From positions 188,403,567 through 188,467,566 of the forward strand of contig NC_134569.1 of NCBI RefSeq assembly GCF_050947875.1: DNA of 64,000 nt, read 5' to 3'. A program made the position numbers and the translations under genes. Positions 55,829 through 64,000 of the stretch are shown here, piece after piece. The number at the start of each line of letters is the position of its first letter. The stretch's first letter is position 1. The notes beneath the pieces are model-generated. The model had not been told where the DNA came from, ran no database searches, and saw only the letters and a program-made list of their open reading frames with translations. Origin of the DNA: Dermacentor variabilis (lineage: Eukaryota > Arthropoda > Arachnida > Ixodida > Ixodidae).

Positions 55829-56600
55829 CTTGTGCATTTGGGCCTTGTGGGACCATTGCCTTATTGCCAAGGGCGAAACTGCTTACTAACTTGCGTCGAC
55901 CGCTTCACGCGGTGGCCGTCCCCATCCCAGATATGACTGCCGATACTGTGGTCCGTGCTTTCATCTACCATTGGGTAGCGCGATTCGGAGTAACATCAAC
56001 AGTGACAACGGATCGCGGAACGCAATTCGAGTCTGCCCTATTCGGGAACATCATGCGGCTCCTAGGAATCATGCGCATCAGAACAACGGCCTACCATCCC
56101 ATCAACAACGGTATGGTGTAAAGGTTTCATCGCCAGCTGAAGCCAACCTGACGGCAACTTCACAGTTGGGTGGAGGCGCTGCCCTTAGTTTTATTGGAAA
56201 TTAAAACGGCTCTGAAAGCGGACATTGCCTTCTGCTCGGCTGAACTCGTATACGGCAAAACACTTCGCCTTCCGGGGGAGTTTGTCGCCGACAGTAAAAA
56301 AGCAAACGCCCAGGCCAACAAAAATTACGCCCTGCGACTGCGGGACATTATGAGCAAGCTACGCGCAGTCCCTCCACGTCTGCCCGCACCACGGCTTGTC
56401 CACAATGATCTCTGTTCCTGCTCTCACGCGTTCGTAAGGCACGACGTCGTGCAGCGTCCACTCTAGCCCCCGTATGATGGGCCGTTCAAGGTGGTGAAAC
56501 GAGAAGAAAATCACATCACGATCGATCGAGGTGGTCGTCACGACGTGGTTTCGCTTGACCATGTAAAACCAGCGCACGTGGACAGTAACAGTGAAGTGCG
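55815..56600 (+). pseudogene. Second Gypsy: integrase core to end of pol
   Basis: Plus strand: start of core as in copy A (LVGPLP), a short deletion with frameshift after RFTRWP, then VPIPDMTADTVVRAFIYHWV, TTDRGTQFES (second Asp), TTAYHPINNGMV and stop, where family members continue VERFHRQLK with the catalytic Glu (here shifted). Next LPLVLLEIKTALKAD, ELVYGKTLRLPGEF, CSHAFVRHDVVQRPL and PPYDGPFKVVKRE, DVVSLDHVKPAHVD, the C-terminal GPY/F-like tail. Several stops. Followed by a polypurine tract and an LTR. Confidence 0.85.
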
Positions 56601-56744
56601 GGCATAATCTCGAGTTCCACAGCCGCAAGGACTACCAGCAGACCAGACTGAACCGGCCCAACCAGTCGTCGAAAGGTTCACACGGAGTGGACGGCGCACA
56701 AGACCTCCGTTGGGAATGAACTTTGAACCGCAGCTCATTGTTGG

Positions 56745-56930
56745 CCCATTCAATAGGGAGGGGGGGAGTATTGTAGCGCCGCGAAACGGTGCTTCCGTGC
56801 GCAATGCCAAGAGCGCATGTACGAGGAACCATGTGACTTTTCTTCGTGCGCTTCGGAGTGAATAAAAGTTCAGTTGTTTGGGACGCGTGGTTGCTTACAC
56901 TCACTTAGCTCAGCGTAGCTGCGCGTTCCT
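56745..56930 (+). mobile_element. Polypurine tract and 3' LTR of the second Gypsy
   Basis: gggagggggggagta (about 56756-56770) is a polypurine tract, followed by TGTAGCGCCGCG at 56772 as the likely LTR start. AATAAA occurs at about 56862. The right end is lost where minus-strand gag sequence begins near 56925. Confidence 0.65.
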
Positions 56931-57563
56931 GCAAGTTCCTCTTTCACACCACGCATGAGTAGGCGGACTAGACTTCTCTTCAGACATTTCCGAGTCGACG
57001 TGGCGGAATAGACGGGCCATCTCCTCCGTGAAGATCGCGATCGTCTCACTGGGCAGCTGCGCTCTGGTTCCTATAGTAGAGCTTGGGCTCACTCTTTTCG
57101 CACGACGCTTGTAGATGTTTGCAGGAAGCCGCTTCGGAACAGGTCCCACGTCGTAAGGGTGGCCTCGATTCTCGAACCACGTCCTGGCGGCGTCTTCAAA
57201 TGCGAAATAGGCATCTCGCAGCTTGTCGTCGCTGTCCCAGCTATTAAACGTAGCGACCCTCTCATACATTTCCAGCCAGCTTTCCGGGTCCTCGAATGTG
57301 GAACCACGGAATAACGTTGGTGGCTCTCTGGGCTGCTGCAGAACTATTAGGGACGCTGCGATTGCCATTGGGGCTGTCTTGGCCACAATCTTCTTTGTCG
57401 TCTCTAGTAGAAGTCTATGTTCAGGGGGCAGCTGCTTTAGCCGACGGCTTGCTCGATGTTCCGGGACGACGTTGGTGTTGTCTTTGCGGTCCGGGCTTGG
57501 ATCACGGCTTGTCGGGGGCGTCCGGTACATGAACGTAAAGCACCTAGCTCCACTAGATGTCAC
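56910..57563 (-). pseudogene. Third Gypsy: gag N-terminal part
   Basis: Minus strand, 217 codons: REPPTLFRGSTFEDPESWLE, MYERVATFNSWDSDDKLRDA, YFAFEDAARTWFENR, then a shifted part (DLFRSGFLQTSTSVVRKE in another frame) and IFTEEMARLFRHVDSEM. This is the retrotransposon capsid region (F-x-G-x-x-x-E-D-P-E-S-W-L). Gag forms the particle. Frameshifts break it, and it is cut at about 56925 by the opposing LTR. Confidence 0.8.
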
Positions 57564-57579
57564 GTGGTAGTGACGGTTG

Positions 57580-57940
57580 AGGACACAGGAACAAAACTAT
57601 GAATGGTGAAACTTACTTTATTGGGCAAACCTGCGCCCAGAAAAAGCAGGCTACACTGAATGCTCTATGAAAACGGCGAATACCGTCGGCGATCGTCGAA
57701 AATCTGATAAACGGGTCAAGCGCGTCGGCTTTTATGCACCAGTCGTCGAATGTTCCAGAGTAATCGGTGGGACCCGCGTGTCTTCCACAAAATTCTACAT
57801 TATTCGCGTCGCGCATACATGCAATCAGATTACACAAGGTTCGGTCCCAGACAGCGGATGCAACCATTGATAACATTCCAGGAACTTCCAATACATGCAG
57901 GCGCGTCCGCGCGCTGTGCGATAACTATTGTTAGGCGGTG
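57580..57940 (-). mobile_element. LTR of the third Gypsy with TATA and poly-A signals
   Basis: Upstream of gag on the minus strand. TATA-like gcataaaagcc (complement of about 57728-57738), then about 110 bp further AATAAA in gcccaataaagtaag (complement of about 57612-57626), then a short leader to gag. Exact LTR ends are not resolved. The open frame across it (57891-57613) is not coding. Confidence 0.55.
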
Positions 57941-58329
57941 AAACGTGGTCGCCCGATAATGATAAAGAAGTACACGCGTCAATATTCATATTACCAAATT
58001 TTTTAGGTTCACTTGTAACATCAATTTTGTCCGCTTTAGATGTGCATTCACAGAATTGTGATATCATTTTTCGTTGCAGAGTTAGAGTTGTAAACTATAT
58101 GGTGTCGTTTTCTCAAAACTTTCGATTTTTGTCAATTCTTACTAAATATTTGACGATCTAAATCAATAATTCGGTACCAACAGTCACTAGAGTTTCAGTT
58201 TTTCTTTCAAATGCAACAAACCTCGCCAAATTTGGTTTAGTAGTTGCCGAGAAAAACGAATTTTCCTTTTACATGCATTTATAAAGGAGCACCCGAGCTA
58301 AACCTTCCTCTTAAGGAATACTTTCCCCA
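57941..58329. other. No recognisable gene
   Basis: AT-rich stretch with a phrase (gttgccgagaaaaacgaatt) I associate with dispersed tick repeats; no element boundaries seen. Confidence 0.35.
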
Positions 58330-58500
58330 CTATCGTGTCCGCGTGTAGAACAAAATCGCGAAGATAGTGCAATGCCGGGCCGACCTACGGCTAAAGTGAC
58401 GCAGGCGTTAAGAACTCCCCGTACGCGGGCCGATCCCGAAGATAGTGGAATGCCGGGCCGACCCGCCGCGGAGACATACACAGCTTCGCTGGTCATACCT
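58330..58500. repeat. Two diverged repeat units, about 77-bp period
   Basis: gaagatagtgcaatgccggg (about 58362) recurs as gaagatagtggaatgccggg (about 58438), each followed by ccgacc and a Pro/Arg-rich open stretch. No function known. Confidence 0.5.
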
Positions 58501-58659
58501 TTTCACAGAGGACAATGGAACTGCGTTTTCTTTTTTTTTTTTGCATTTGTTTCGCTTTTAAAAAGAGATGATGCTATAAATGCAATGTCATTCGTTCTTC
58601 TCTCGCAGATGTAACTATGGGTTTAAATAAACTCTATATCCCATTCATCCGCAAGAGTA

Positions 58660-59290
58660 TGTGTGCGCGGAAATGCTCGCTCGCACGCACACACACGCAC
58701 ACAGACACACACGCACGCACATAATCTCACTACCTCACTCATGCGCGCGCACGCTCGCATACACTCTCACTCACTCACGCGCGCGCACGTTCGCATACAC
58801 TCACACAAACGCAAACACACAAACATCCGACAAACGCTCACCCTCATACACATTTACATGCGCCTACGCATGCATACACGCACAGAAATGTACGCACGCA
58901 CGCACACAGAACTGCATGCACACACAACCCGCCGTGGTTGCTCAGTGGCTATGGTGTTGGGCTGCTGAGCACGAGGTCGCGGGATCGAATCCCGGCCACG
59001 GCGGCCGCATTTTCGATGGGGGCGAAATGCGAAAACACCAGTGTGCTTAGATTTAGGTGCACGTTAAAGAACCCCAGGTGGTCAAAATTTCCGGAGTCCT
59101 CCACTACGGCGTGCCTCATAATCAGAAAGTGGTTTTGGCACGTAAAACCCCAAATATTATTATTATTATGCACACACAAACACGCGTATGCTTGCACACG
59201 CATACACGCACTCGTGCGCACGCATATTCAAATACTGAGGCACAAACATGCGCGCTCACGCAAATACAAGTGCACACGCACGCATGCTCA
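58660..59290. repeat. CA/CGCA-rich cryptic microsatellite region
   Basis: Imperfect repeats of cacgcacacac type on both sides of an inserted SINE. Open frames of THTHAH type are compositional artefacts. Confidence 0.9.
58928..59167 (+). mobile_element. tRNA-derived SINE in CA-rich DNA
   Basis: Full-length SINE (cccgccgtggttgc to aatattattattatt) with target duplication atgcacacacaa at 58916-58927 and 59168-59179. B box ggatcgaatcc intact. Confidence 0.95.
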
Positions 59291-59399
59291 AGGTGTGTAC
59301 ACCCATATATACTCCCTCTCCTTCCCTGCTGCCTCACAAAAACATGCGCGTGCAAATAGACTGAATGACACTCTCTCTGCAATTACCGTTCAAAGTCCA

Positions 59400-60600
59400 G
59401 CTGTAATAAATCGCTTTGTGGTTTATATTTGGCGCTTTTTCGATTTAATGCGCCCTCTGCTGAGAGGGCACAAAACCATTCGCTCCAGTCGTGCGACATA
59501 ACCGTTGTAATCGTTGGGATCGGGCATGAAATAGATGGTAGCTGGCCCATGCCATCGTCCAACTTATCCACGCTGACGACGCTGTTGAAGGGAGAGATTC
59601 TTTCTCATCGAGAACGAGAGATATGGAATATATTTACAGTGTCTACATGGGGACAGGGGGGAGAACGTTACAGTTCATCAGTCTAGCATTACTGAAAGAG
59701 GAATGCCGACTCAACAGCCGCGCTACGGCTCCTTAAACACTCTGTCCTCCCTAAATCCCTAGGTGATGGAAAACTGCCGTTTAACCTTCGACCAATGGGA
59801 GCGTCCAAAGTCATCGTCGTCGAACCACCTTTGAGGGGGAGGGTTTACGCGCTCACTTCCGCACAAGTTTCACTGAAGACACCGTGGTGAGAGGTTTTCT
59901 TGCAGACAGGGGTCTTAACCCGAGCAGGCGCCCCTTGATCCAAGAACTGGCCCCGTAGTCAGTAGACGCCGCGTCTGTTCATTGCCCGACGACTCCTGGC
60001 GCCTGTGAGACCGCAGCTGCAACACATCTCTTTCCTGGAATTCCCCGCTCCAAGCAACCCGTGGCGGCGACGGCGACTTCGTCCGCCGACCGCGTTTAGT
60101 CATAGCGGCGCCGAGGGGGTGCTGACGCGGCACATCGTCGTCCCTACAAAGCGAGTCGCCGCAGCAGGTGGGGAAGGGTTCCAATGTCGCTTCTGGGAAA
60201 CTCGCCACCTCCGCAGCTGCAGCTGGCTGGGAAAATGTTGTAGGTTGGTACCCTTGCAGGCCGTTCGTAACAGCTCCTCCATAGCCCGTGAAATCTCGAC
60301 TGGCCAGTGCTGATAACCGCTGGCCAGGAAGAGAGTGGCTGGTGGCAAGGGGGAGGGTGCCTTTGCTTGCAACGACCAGCTGTGATGATGACACCGTCCC
60401 AAAACATCCAACAAGGACAGGCAACTGCAAAGCGAACTCCACAACACGGCTCTGTGCCGAGATGACGTATCTTGGATCTCACTTTAGACCCGCTGGGCTT
60501 CAAAGAAAACGTAAGTGCAGAAACAAAAAATGCTGCATTTCGCTACGTCAATTTGGAAGGAATTTCGTACTGACAAATTGAGCAATTATAGAGGGAGTCC
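59400..60600 (-). mobile_element. Probable LTR and leader belonging to the PR-INT-RT element
   Basis: GC-rich, non-coding in appearance, directly downstream of RNase H on the minus strand. I recall this block next to this Gypsy family in tick DNA. AATAAA-like and TATA-like motifs occur but the ends were not fixed. Open frames of up to 175 codons (60442-59915) show no domain. Confidence 0.35.
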
Positions 60601-60684
60601 TGCTAAATGAGAGGGGATCTTGTGGGCTTCACAACATCAACAATAACAACCCCAAAATTTAGGTAGGATCCCTAAACGCAGAAT

Positions 60685-61194
60685 TCAAATTAGCCTGCTC
60701 AAACCATCCGCATTGCTGTGCAACTTTCCCTTATATCTAACGGATAAGTTGTACTCTTGGAGAGTGAGGCTCCATCGGAGCAAGCGGCCATTTTTGTGTG
60801 ACATTTGATTGAGCCACGTCAGAGGACAGTGGACGGTTTCGAAGATGAACCTCGCTTCGTATAAATAACACGACAACTTATGGGCTGTCCAAACTAGACA
60901 AGCACATTCCTTCTCTGAAGCGCTGTAAGCTTCCTCTCTTAAAGTTAGTTTGCGGCTGGCATAGAGGATAGGATGTTCCTCATTATCGTCGCCGACCTGA
61001 CTAAGTACCACGCCCATACTCCTGTCGCTTGCGTCGCACTGAATTATGAATTCCTTTGCGTAGTCCGGTGCGCGAAGCACAGGAACAGAAACCAATAGCG
61101 TTTTCGAATTTTGGAAAGCGTTCTCTTTGTCCTTATCCCAGTGCACGCTACTCGGTGCTCCCTTTCGGAGGGCATCCGTTAAAGGACTTGCCAT
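60685..61194 (-). pseudogene. RNase H domain of the Gmr1-like element
   Basis: Minus strand, 169 codons: FIIQCDASDRSMGVVLSQ (first Asp), ASRKLTLREEAYSASEKECA (Glu), TVHCPLTWLN where an Asp of the usual T-D-H is Val, VRYKGKLHSNADGLSR at the end, and a stop after RLI. It removes the RNA strand during reverse transcription. The missing acidic residue suggests reduced or no activity. Frame continues from the RT with a small gap. Confidence 0.9.
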
Positions 61195-61197
61195 TTG

Positions 61198-61855
61198 CTA
61201 GTAATTCGGAATGTACCGTTGATAGTACCCCACAAGTCCCAAAAATGAACGAAGGTGTGTTTTCGTGCGCGGCTGAGAAAATTCTCCAATTCTCGGCCGT
61301 CTCGTGCCCTGGCCGACAACATGGCCCAGATAAGTAACCTGCGAACAGCCAAACCTACACTTTTCCGCTTTCAACGTTAAGCTGGCTTCCCTCAACCGTG
61401 AGAGCACCTGTTTGAGGTGCGATACGTGCTGTTCCCAGCTCTCCGAAAAAATTGCTACATCATCAAGATATGGTAAGGCGAACTCCTGCAAAGTCTTTTA
61501 GGATAACGCGCATTAACTTATAGAAGCTAAACGGCGCGTTCTTCAGCCCGAAGCTGAGGGTGAGAGGGCGAAAAGTGCCTACAGGTGAGATAAATGCGGC
61601 ATTGAGGCTGGCACTTTCTGAAAGGGGAACTTGCCAGTATCCCCGTACGAGATCTATAGTTGAAATGTATTTAGCAGCGCTAACTCTTTCAATTCGTTCT
61701 TCAATGTTGGGTATCGGGTACAACTGATTCCTAGTGATGGCATTTAACTTCCTGTAGTCAACACACGGAAGAGGGTCCTTATTGGGGGTTTCTACAAGTA
61801 TTAGCGGAGACGTGTAGTCACTCTCAGCGGGCTGAATAACTCCCAACTCTAGCAT
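61198..61855 (-). pseudogene. Reverse transcriptase domain of the Gmr1-like element
   Basis: Two overlapping frames: 61855-61463 with MLELGVIQPAESDYTSPLIL, CVDYRKLNAITRNQLYPIP, STIDLVRGYWQVPL (motif A) and SFGLKNAPFSFYKLM; 61491-61198 with LPYLDDVAIF (YLDD intact), LGHVVGQGTRRPR and RSFLGLVGYYQRYIPNY. A frameshift near 61480 separates them and a short deletion lies after GTRRPR. All main motifs visible. Confidence 0.9.
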
Positions 61856-62513
61856 GTGCCGTATCTATGCCTCCATAATTTCTCTGTCGTAGAGACACAC
61901 TGTAAGGCTTTGATCTTACGGGTTCGGTTGATGTCAGCTCTACTTCATGCGTTATTAGTTCGGTTCTACCTGGCCGATTGCTGAATCTGTCGAGATATTC
62001 CCCTAACACTCCTTCTAGCTCATCTAGCTGCTCGGGTCTAAGAGCGTGCGAGCTTACCGAATGTTTTACCACTTCTTCTAGGCTGATTTCAGAGTTGCAG
62101 GTTGCCTTATGCTCATTAAACTCGGTACTAGTGTCATCCTGCTCCTTGATCGTACAGTTAACGACCCCGCTCCGCTCTACGTACGGTTTCATCAAGTTGC
62201 AGTGGCATATCCTCACCTCCCTCCTACGACCGGGCATTTTCAGAGCATAGTTAGTATCTGAAAGTTCGTGCAACACTTTAACGAGCCCGTCCCAGTGAAC
62301 TTCAAGCTTGTTCTTTCTTGAAGGTTTGAGGATCATTACCTGGTCTCCGGCGTTAAACGTACGAAGCCTCGCATTCTTGTCGTAATAGAACTTGGCGTTT
62401 TTTTGAGCTATTCCCCTGTTCTTCTCGACAAGTTCTTGGGTTGCACTTAGCCGTTCCAGTAGATTTAGCAAGTATTCTACCACTGTTCGACTCCCTCCTC
62501 TTTCCTCCCACAT
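61824..62513 (-). pseudogene. Integrase C-terminal (GPY/F-like) domain joined to pre-RT linker
   Basis: 229 codons. Residues about 40-110: YYDKNARLRTFNAGDQVMIL, LEVHWDGLVKVLHELSDTNY, MPGRRREVRICHCNLMKPY, the C-terminal domain of Gypsy integrases (here DGLVKV in place of DGPYKV). Residues about 150-215: LRPEQLDELEGVLGEYLDRF, TELITHEVELTSTEPVRSKP, the region that in ordinary Gypsy follows protease and precedes RT. This single frame links INT to RT and defines the unusual order. Confidence 0.85.
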
Positions 62514-62525
62514 CTCTTAACATTC

Positions 62526-63137
62526 TCACTGGAGAACAGAGTGTACTCCCATACGTTCTGCTGACGAGGACCCTGTAGCCTCACGAGGAACCGTTCGCAA
62601 TGCAAACAAACTGGGCGGAAGATAATTCTCCCAGTCCTCCTTGTGCTGGTAACAGAGCGCCCGCACAACTCGCTTAAGTAGTGAATGCGACCTCTCTACA
62701 CTATTTGACTGAGGGTGATAGACGGAACTGCGTATCAACTTTACCCCGCACTTTTTTAAGAATGTGGGAGTCATTGCGCTGGTGAATACTGACCCTTGAT
62801 CCGCCTGAATTTCGGCTGGAAACCCAACTCGTGCAAATACTGTCGAAAGCGCGTCTACTACTTCGGTGGAGCTGAGCTCTTTCAGAGGGATTGCTTCTGG
62901 AAACTTTGTAGCTGGACACAGCATGGTAAACAAGTACCTGTAACCCGACTTTGTCTTTGGTAGAGGCCTTACCGTGTTTATCACAAGTCGTCTGAAAGGT
63001 TCTGTTATTAAGGGCACTACATTTAGTGGAGCTTTCCATGTTTCTCCTGGTTTACCCGAGCGCTGGCAGGCGTCGCATGGTCTTACAAAGTTTTCTACGT
63101 CTTTGAAACAGCCAGGCCAGTAGTATTCCATAATCAA
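62526..63137 (-). pseudogene. Integrase core of the Gmr1-like element
   Basis: 203 codons: CDACQRSGKPGETWKAPLNV (zinc CxxC), LVINTVRPLPKTKSGYRYLF, where the first catalytic Asp (VD in relatives) is Asn, QADQGSVFTS (second Asp), SVYHPQSNSVERSHSLLKRV (Glu) and NYLPPSLFALRTVPREATG. Integrase inserts the cDNA into the genome. The first-Asp change and the frame breaks indicate loss of activity. Confidence 0.9.
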
Positions 63138-63450
63138 TCTTTCTTTTGATTTGTTTATACCTAGATGGCCAGACCACCCATTTCCATGACAAACTTAAAA
63201 GGTCCTTCCTGCACTTAGTAGGTACGACTAACTTATCTAGAATGCTACCCTTTCGGTCTCTGTAGTGCCGATACAATAACCCTCCTCTCTCATGTATCGT
63301 CACGTTGCGCCTAGCAATGCGTTCTTTAGCTGTGTGATGCAATTCAGCTAAGTTGTCATTATTCTTTCGCTCGGCTGCCAGTAACTCTGTCCCCACGTAA
63401 GAGCTGATCAAAGTTATTTGAGGCCGGGGATAGTAACGACCCTGTCTCAC
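63052..63450 (-). pseudogene. Integrase N-terminal zinc (H2C2) region, frameshifted
   Basis: Minus strand: RGGLLYRHYRDRKGSILDKL, VVPTKCRKDLLSL, then a frameshift near 63190 before the His-containing stretch, which continues in the frame of 63137-62526 as LIMEYYWPGCFKDVENFVRP. The pattern YxLLxR...VVPxxxRxxLL is typical for the block before the H2C2 domain. Confidence 0.75.
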
Positions 63451-63676
63451 TTGCGATTGCGTCAGCTGGCTCTTCCTGCAGGCGTGAACTTTGACACCCT
63501 AGTGATCCGCTCACATTGAGCTGGTCAGCTGGCAGGCTTTCCTCAACCGTTTTTTCGTCCCTCGAGCCTAGCTCGGATTCGGTTACTGAACTGACCTCTT
63601 TCGCTACTTCCGCGGGAGCAGCTTTTGCATTTTCAGCAGAAAGCGACGCGATTTTACGAGCTTGGACTCGCGTCAA
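63359..63676 (-). pseudogene. Protease-integrase spacer of the Gmr1-like element
   Basis: 105 codons rich in Ala, Glu and Ser (ARKIASLSAENAKAAPAEVA), no domain. A one-base shift near 63680 separates it from the protease frame. It connects PR with INT without any RT between them. Confidence 0.6.
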
Positions 63677-63679
63677 CGC

Positions 63680-64000
63680 CTGTATACGCCCTCCCCCAGT
63701 TTAAGCCCTTTGTCACGCAGTAACTGATCCGACCGATTCGAAAAAATGCAAGGGTACTGCAGCGACAAAAATATGGAAACTGCAGCCTCGGTCACGAGCT
63801 CCCCGTACGGTCCACTGATTTTGACTTTGGCCATGGGCAGACACACGCTGCGACCTTCTACAACCTGTTTGATCCATGCTACTTCTCAAGTGAAGTCATC
63901 TACCGTCACGTAAGACGGATGGACAATGTGCATAGTGGCGGCACTGTCACGCAGCACCCGACATGGTTTGCCATTAACTTGCAGGTCGTGAAGGTATTGG
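63680..64000 (-). pseudogene. Aspartic protease of the Gmr1-like element, partial
   Basis: Minus strand: LQVNGKPCRVLRDSAATMHI with DSA at the active site where retropepsins have D-S/T-G, HPSYVTVDDFT then TGA stop, EVAWIKQVVEGRSVCLPMAK and VKISGPYGELVTEAAVS. The Gly-to-Ala change and an in-frame TGA (likely from CGA) show decay. The protein continues past the right edge of the window toward gag. Confidence 0.8.

Larger units (their letters stand above)
43362..55920. repeat. Segmental duplication, copy B
   Basis: Same order and orientation as 15447-30623. Private to B: a SINE within the first SINE, a 250-bp retroelement end, a 109-bp tandem duplication, a 2.1-kb TIR element, and loss of about 30 bp near 47290. 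Lacks LINE E2 and its SINE. At its right edge the plus-strand integrase continues, which copy A lacks. Confidence 0.9.
59400..64000 (-). mobile_element. Gypsy-type element with Ty1/copia-like pol order (Gmr1-like), continues past window
   Basis: Minus strand, from the right edge: aspartic protease, spacer, H2C2 zinc domain, integrase core, GPY/F-like domain, RT, RNase H, then probable LTR. Sequence motifs are of Gypsy type, yet INT precedes RT. That order within a Gypsy lineage is described for Gmr1-like elements. The GPY/F domain and the pre-RT linker lie in one unbroken 229-codon frame (62513-61824), so the order is not a join of two elements. Many frameshifts and stops: inactive. Confidence 0.8.

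Noticed and set aside
15447..55920. Duplication as a pure assembly artefact or uncollapsed haplotype
   Set aside because: Private insertions with clean target duplications and uneven divergence favour a real duplication, though reads are needed to be certain.
57613..57891. 92-codon minus-strand frame as a gene
   Set aside because: It spans the TATA and poly-A signals of a Gypsy LTR.
59915..60503. Several overlapping open frames of 97-175 codons on both strands
   Set aside because: GC-rich region at the LTR position of a retroelement; frames on both strands with no domain.

Overview
The window is animal nuclear DNA that is almost entirely transposable elements and their wreckage. The evidence for a hard tick (probably a metastriate ixodid) is inference from recognised repeat families: many copies of a tRNA-derived SINE resembling the Ruka-type SINEs described in ixodid ticks, tick-type Gypsy pol fragments, I-like LINEs with an RNase H domain, Penelope-like endonuclease fragments and low-copy MITEs. 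No bacterial, organellar or viral gene set is visible, and only one weak candidate host gene is seen (possible first exon near 32.8-33.1 kb, possible last exon 40.9-41.1 kb). LAYOUT. 1-1.3 kb: remnant of a hAT-type (DUF4371/ZMYM-like) transposase. 2.9-8.4 kb: I-like LINE E1 (minus strand), ORF2 open over 1211 codons, ORF1 carrying four in-frame stops. 8.4-14.6 kb: gene-poor, with SINEs, a MITE and a dispersed repeat. 14.65-15.9 kb: two Penelope-like fragments head to head, one with a (CA)n(TA)n microsatellite. 15.4-30.6 kb (copy A) and 43.4-55.9 kb (copy B): a direct segmental duplication of roughly 9.9 kb of shared sequence. The shared unit holds a SINE, a Penelope end, a long inverted repeat with arms of about 0.9 kb, the 5' end of a Tigger-like DNA transposon, a 45-bp minisatellite, and a dead Gypsy element (PR, RT, RNase H, INT on the minus strand) that carries a SINE and a LINE 3' end. 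Copy A additionally has a 5.0-kb I-like LINE, E2, with an intact 1189-aa ORF2, and a SINE. Copy B has a SINE inside a SINE, a 250-bp retroelement end, a 2.1-kb TIR element with its own SINE, and a 109-bp tandem duplication. 30.6-43.3 kb between the copies: an RTE-like LINE end, a MITE, old LINE and SINE remnants, tRNA-like SINEs in inverted pairs, the candidate host exons, and a foldback MITE that ends exactly where copy B begins. 55.8-57.9 kb: two more Gypsy remnants meeting in convergent orientation, with LTRs. 58.6-59.3 kb: CA-rich low-complexity DNA with a SINE. 59.4-64 kb: a Gypsy-type element whose pol order is PR-INT-RT-RNase H, the order of Ty1/copia and Gmr1-like elements, not of ordinary Gypsy. 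HOW IT FITS TOGETHER. Shared and private insertions give a relative history: Gypsy insertion, loss of function (YLDN in RT, shared frameshifts), SINE and LINE-end insertion into it, joining to a second Gypsy fragment, segmental duplication, then private insertions in A and B. ORF2 of E1 and of E2 are the only long intact coding sequences. E1 has lost the catalytic Asp of its endonuclease motif and E2 is 5' truncated within ORF1, so neither looks autonomous. Coordinates of remnants and repeat edges were read by eye and may be off by tens of bases.
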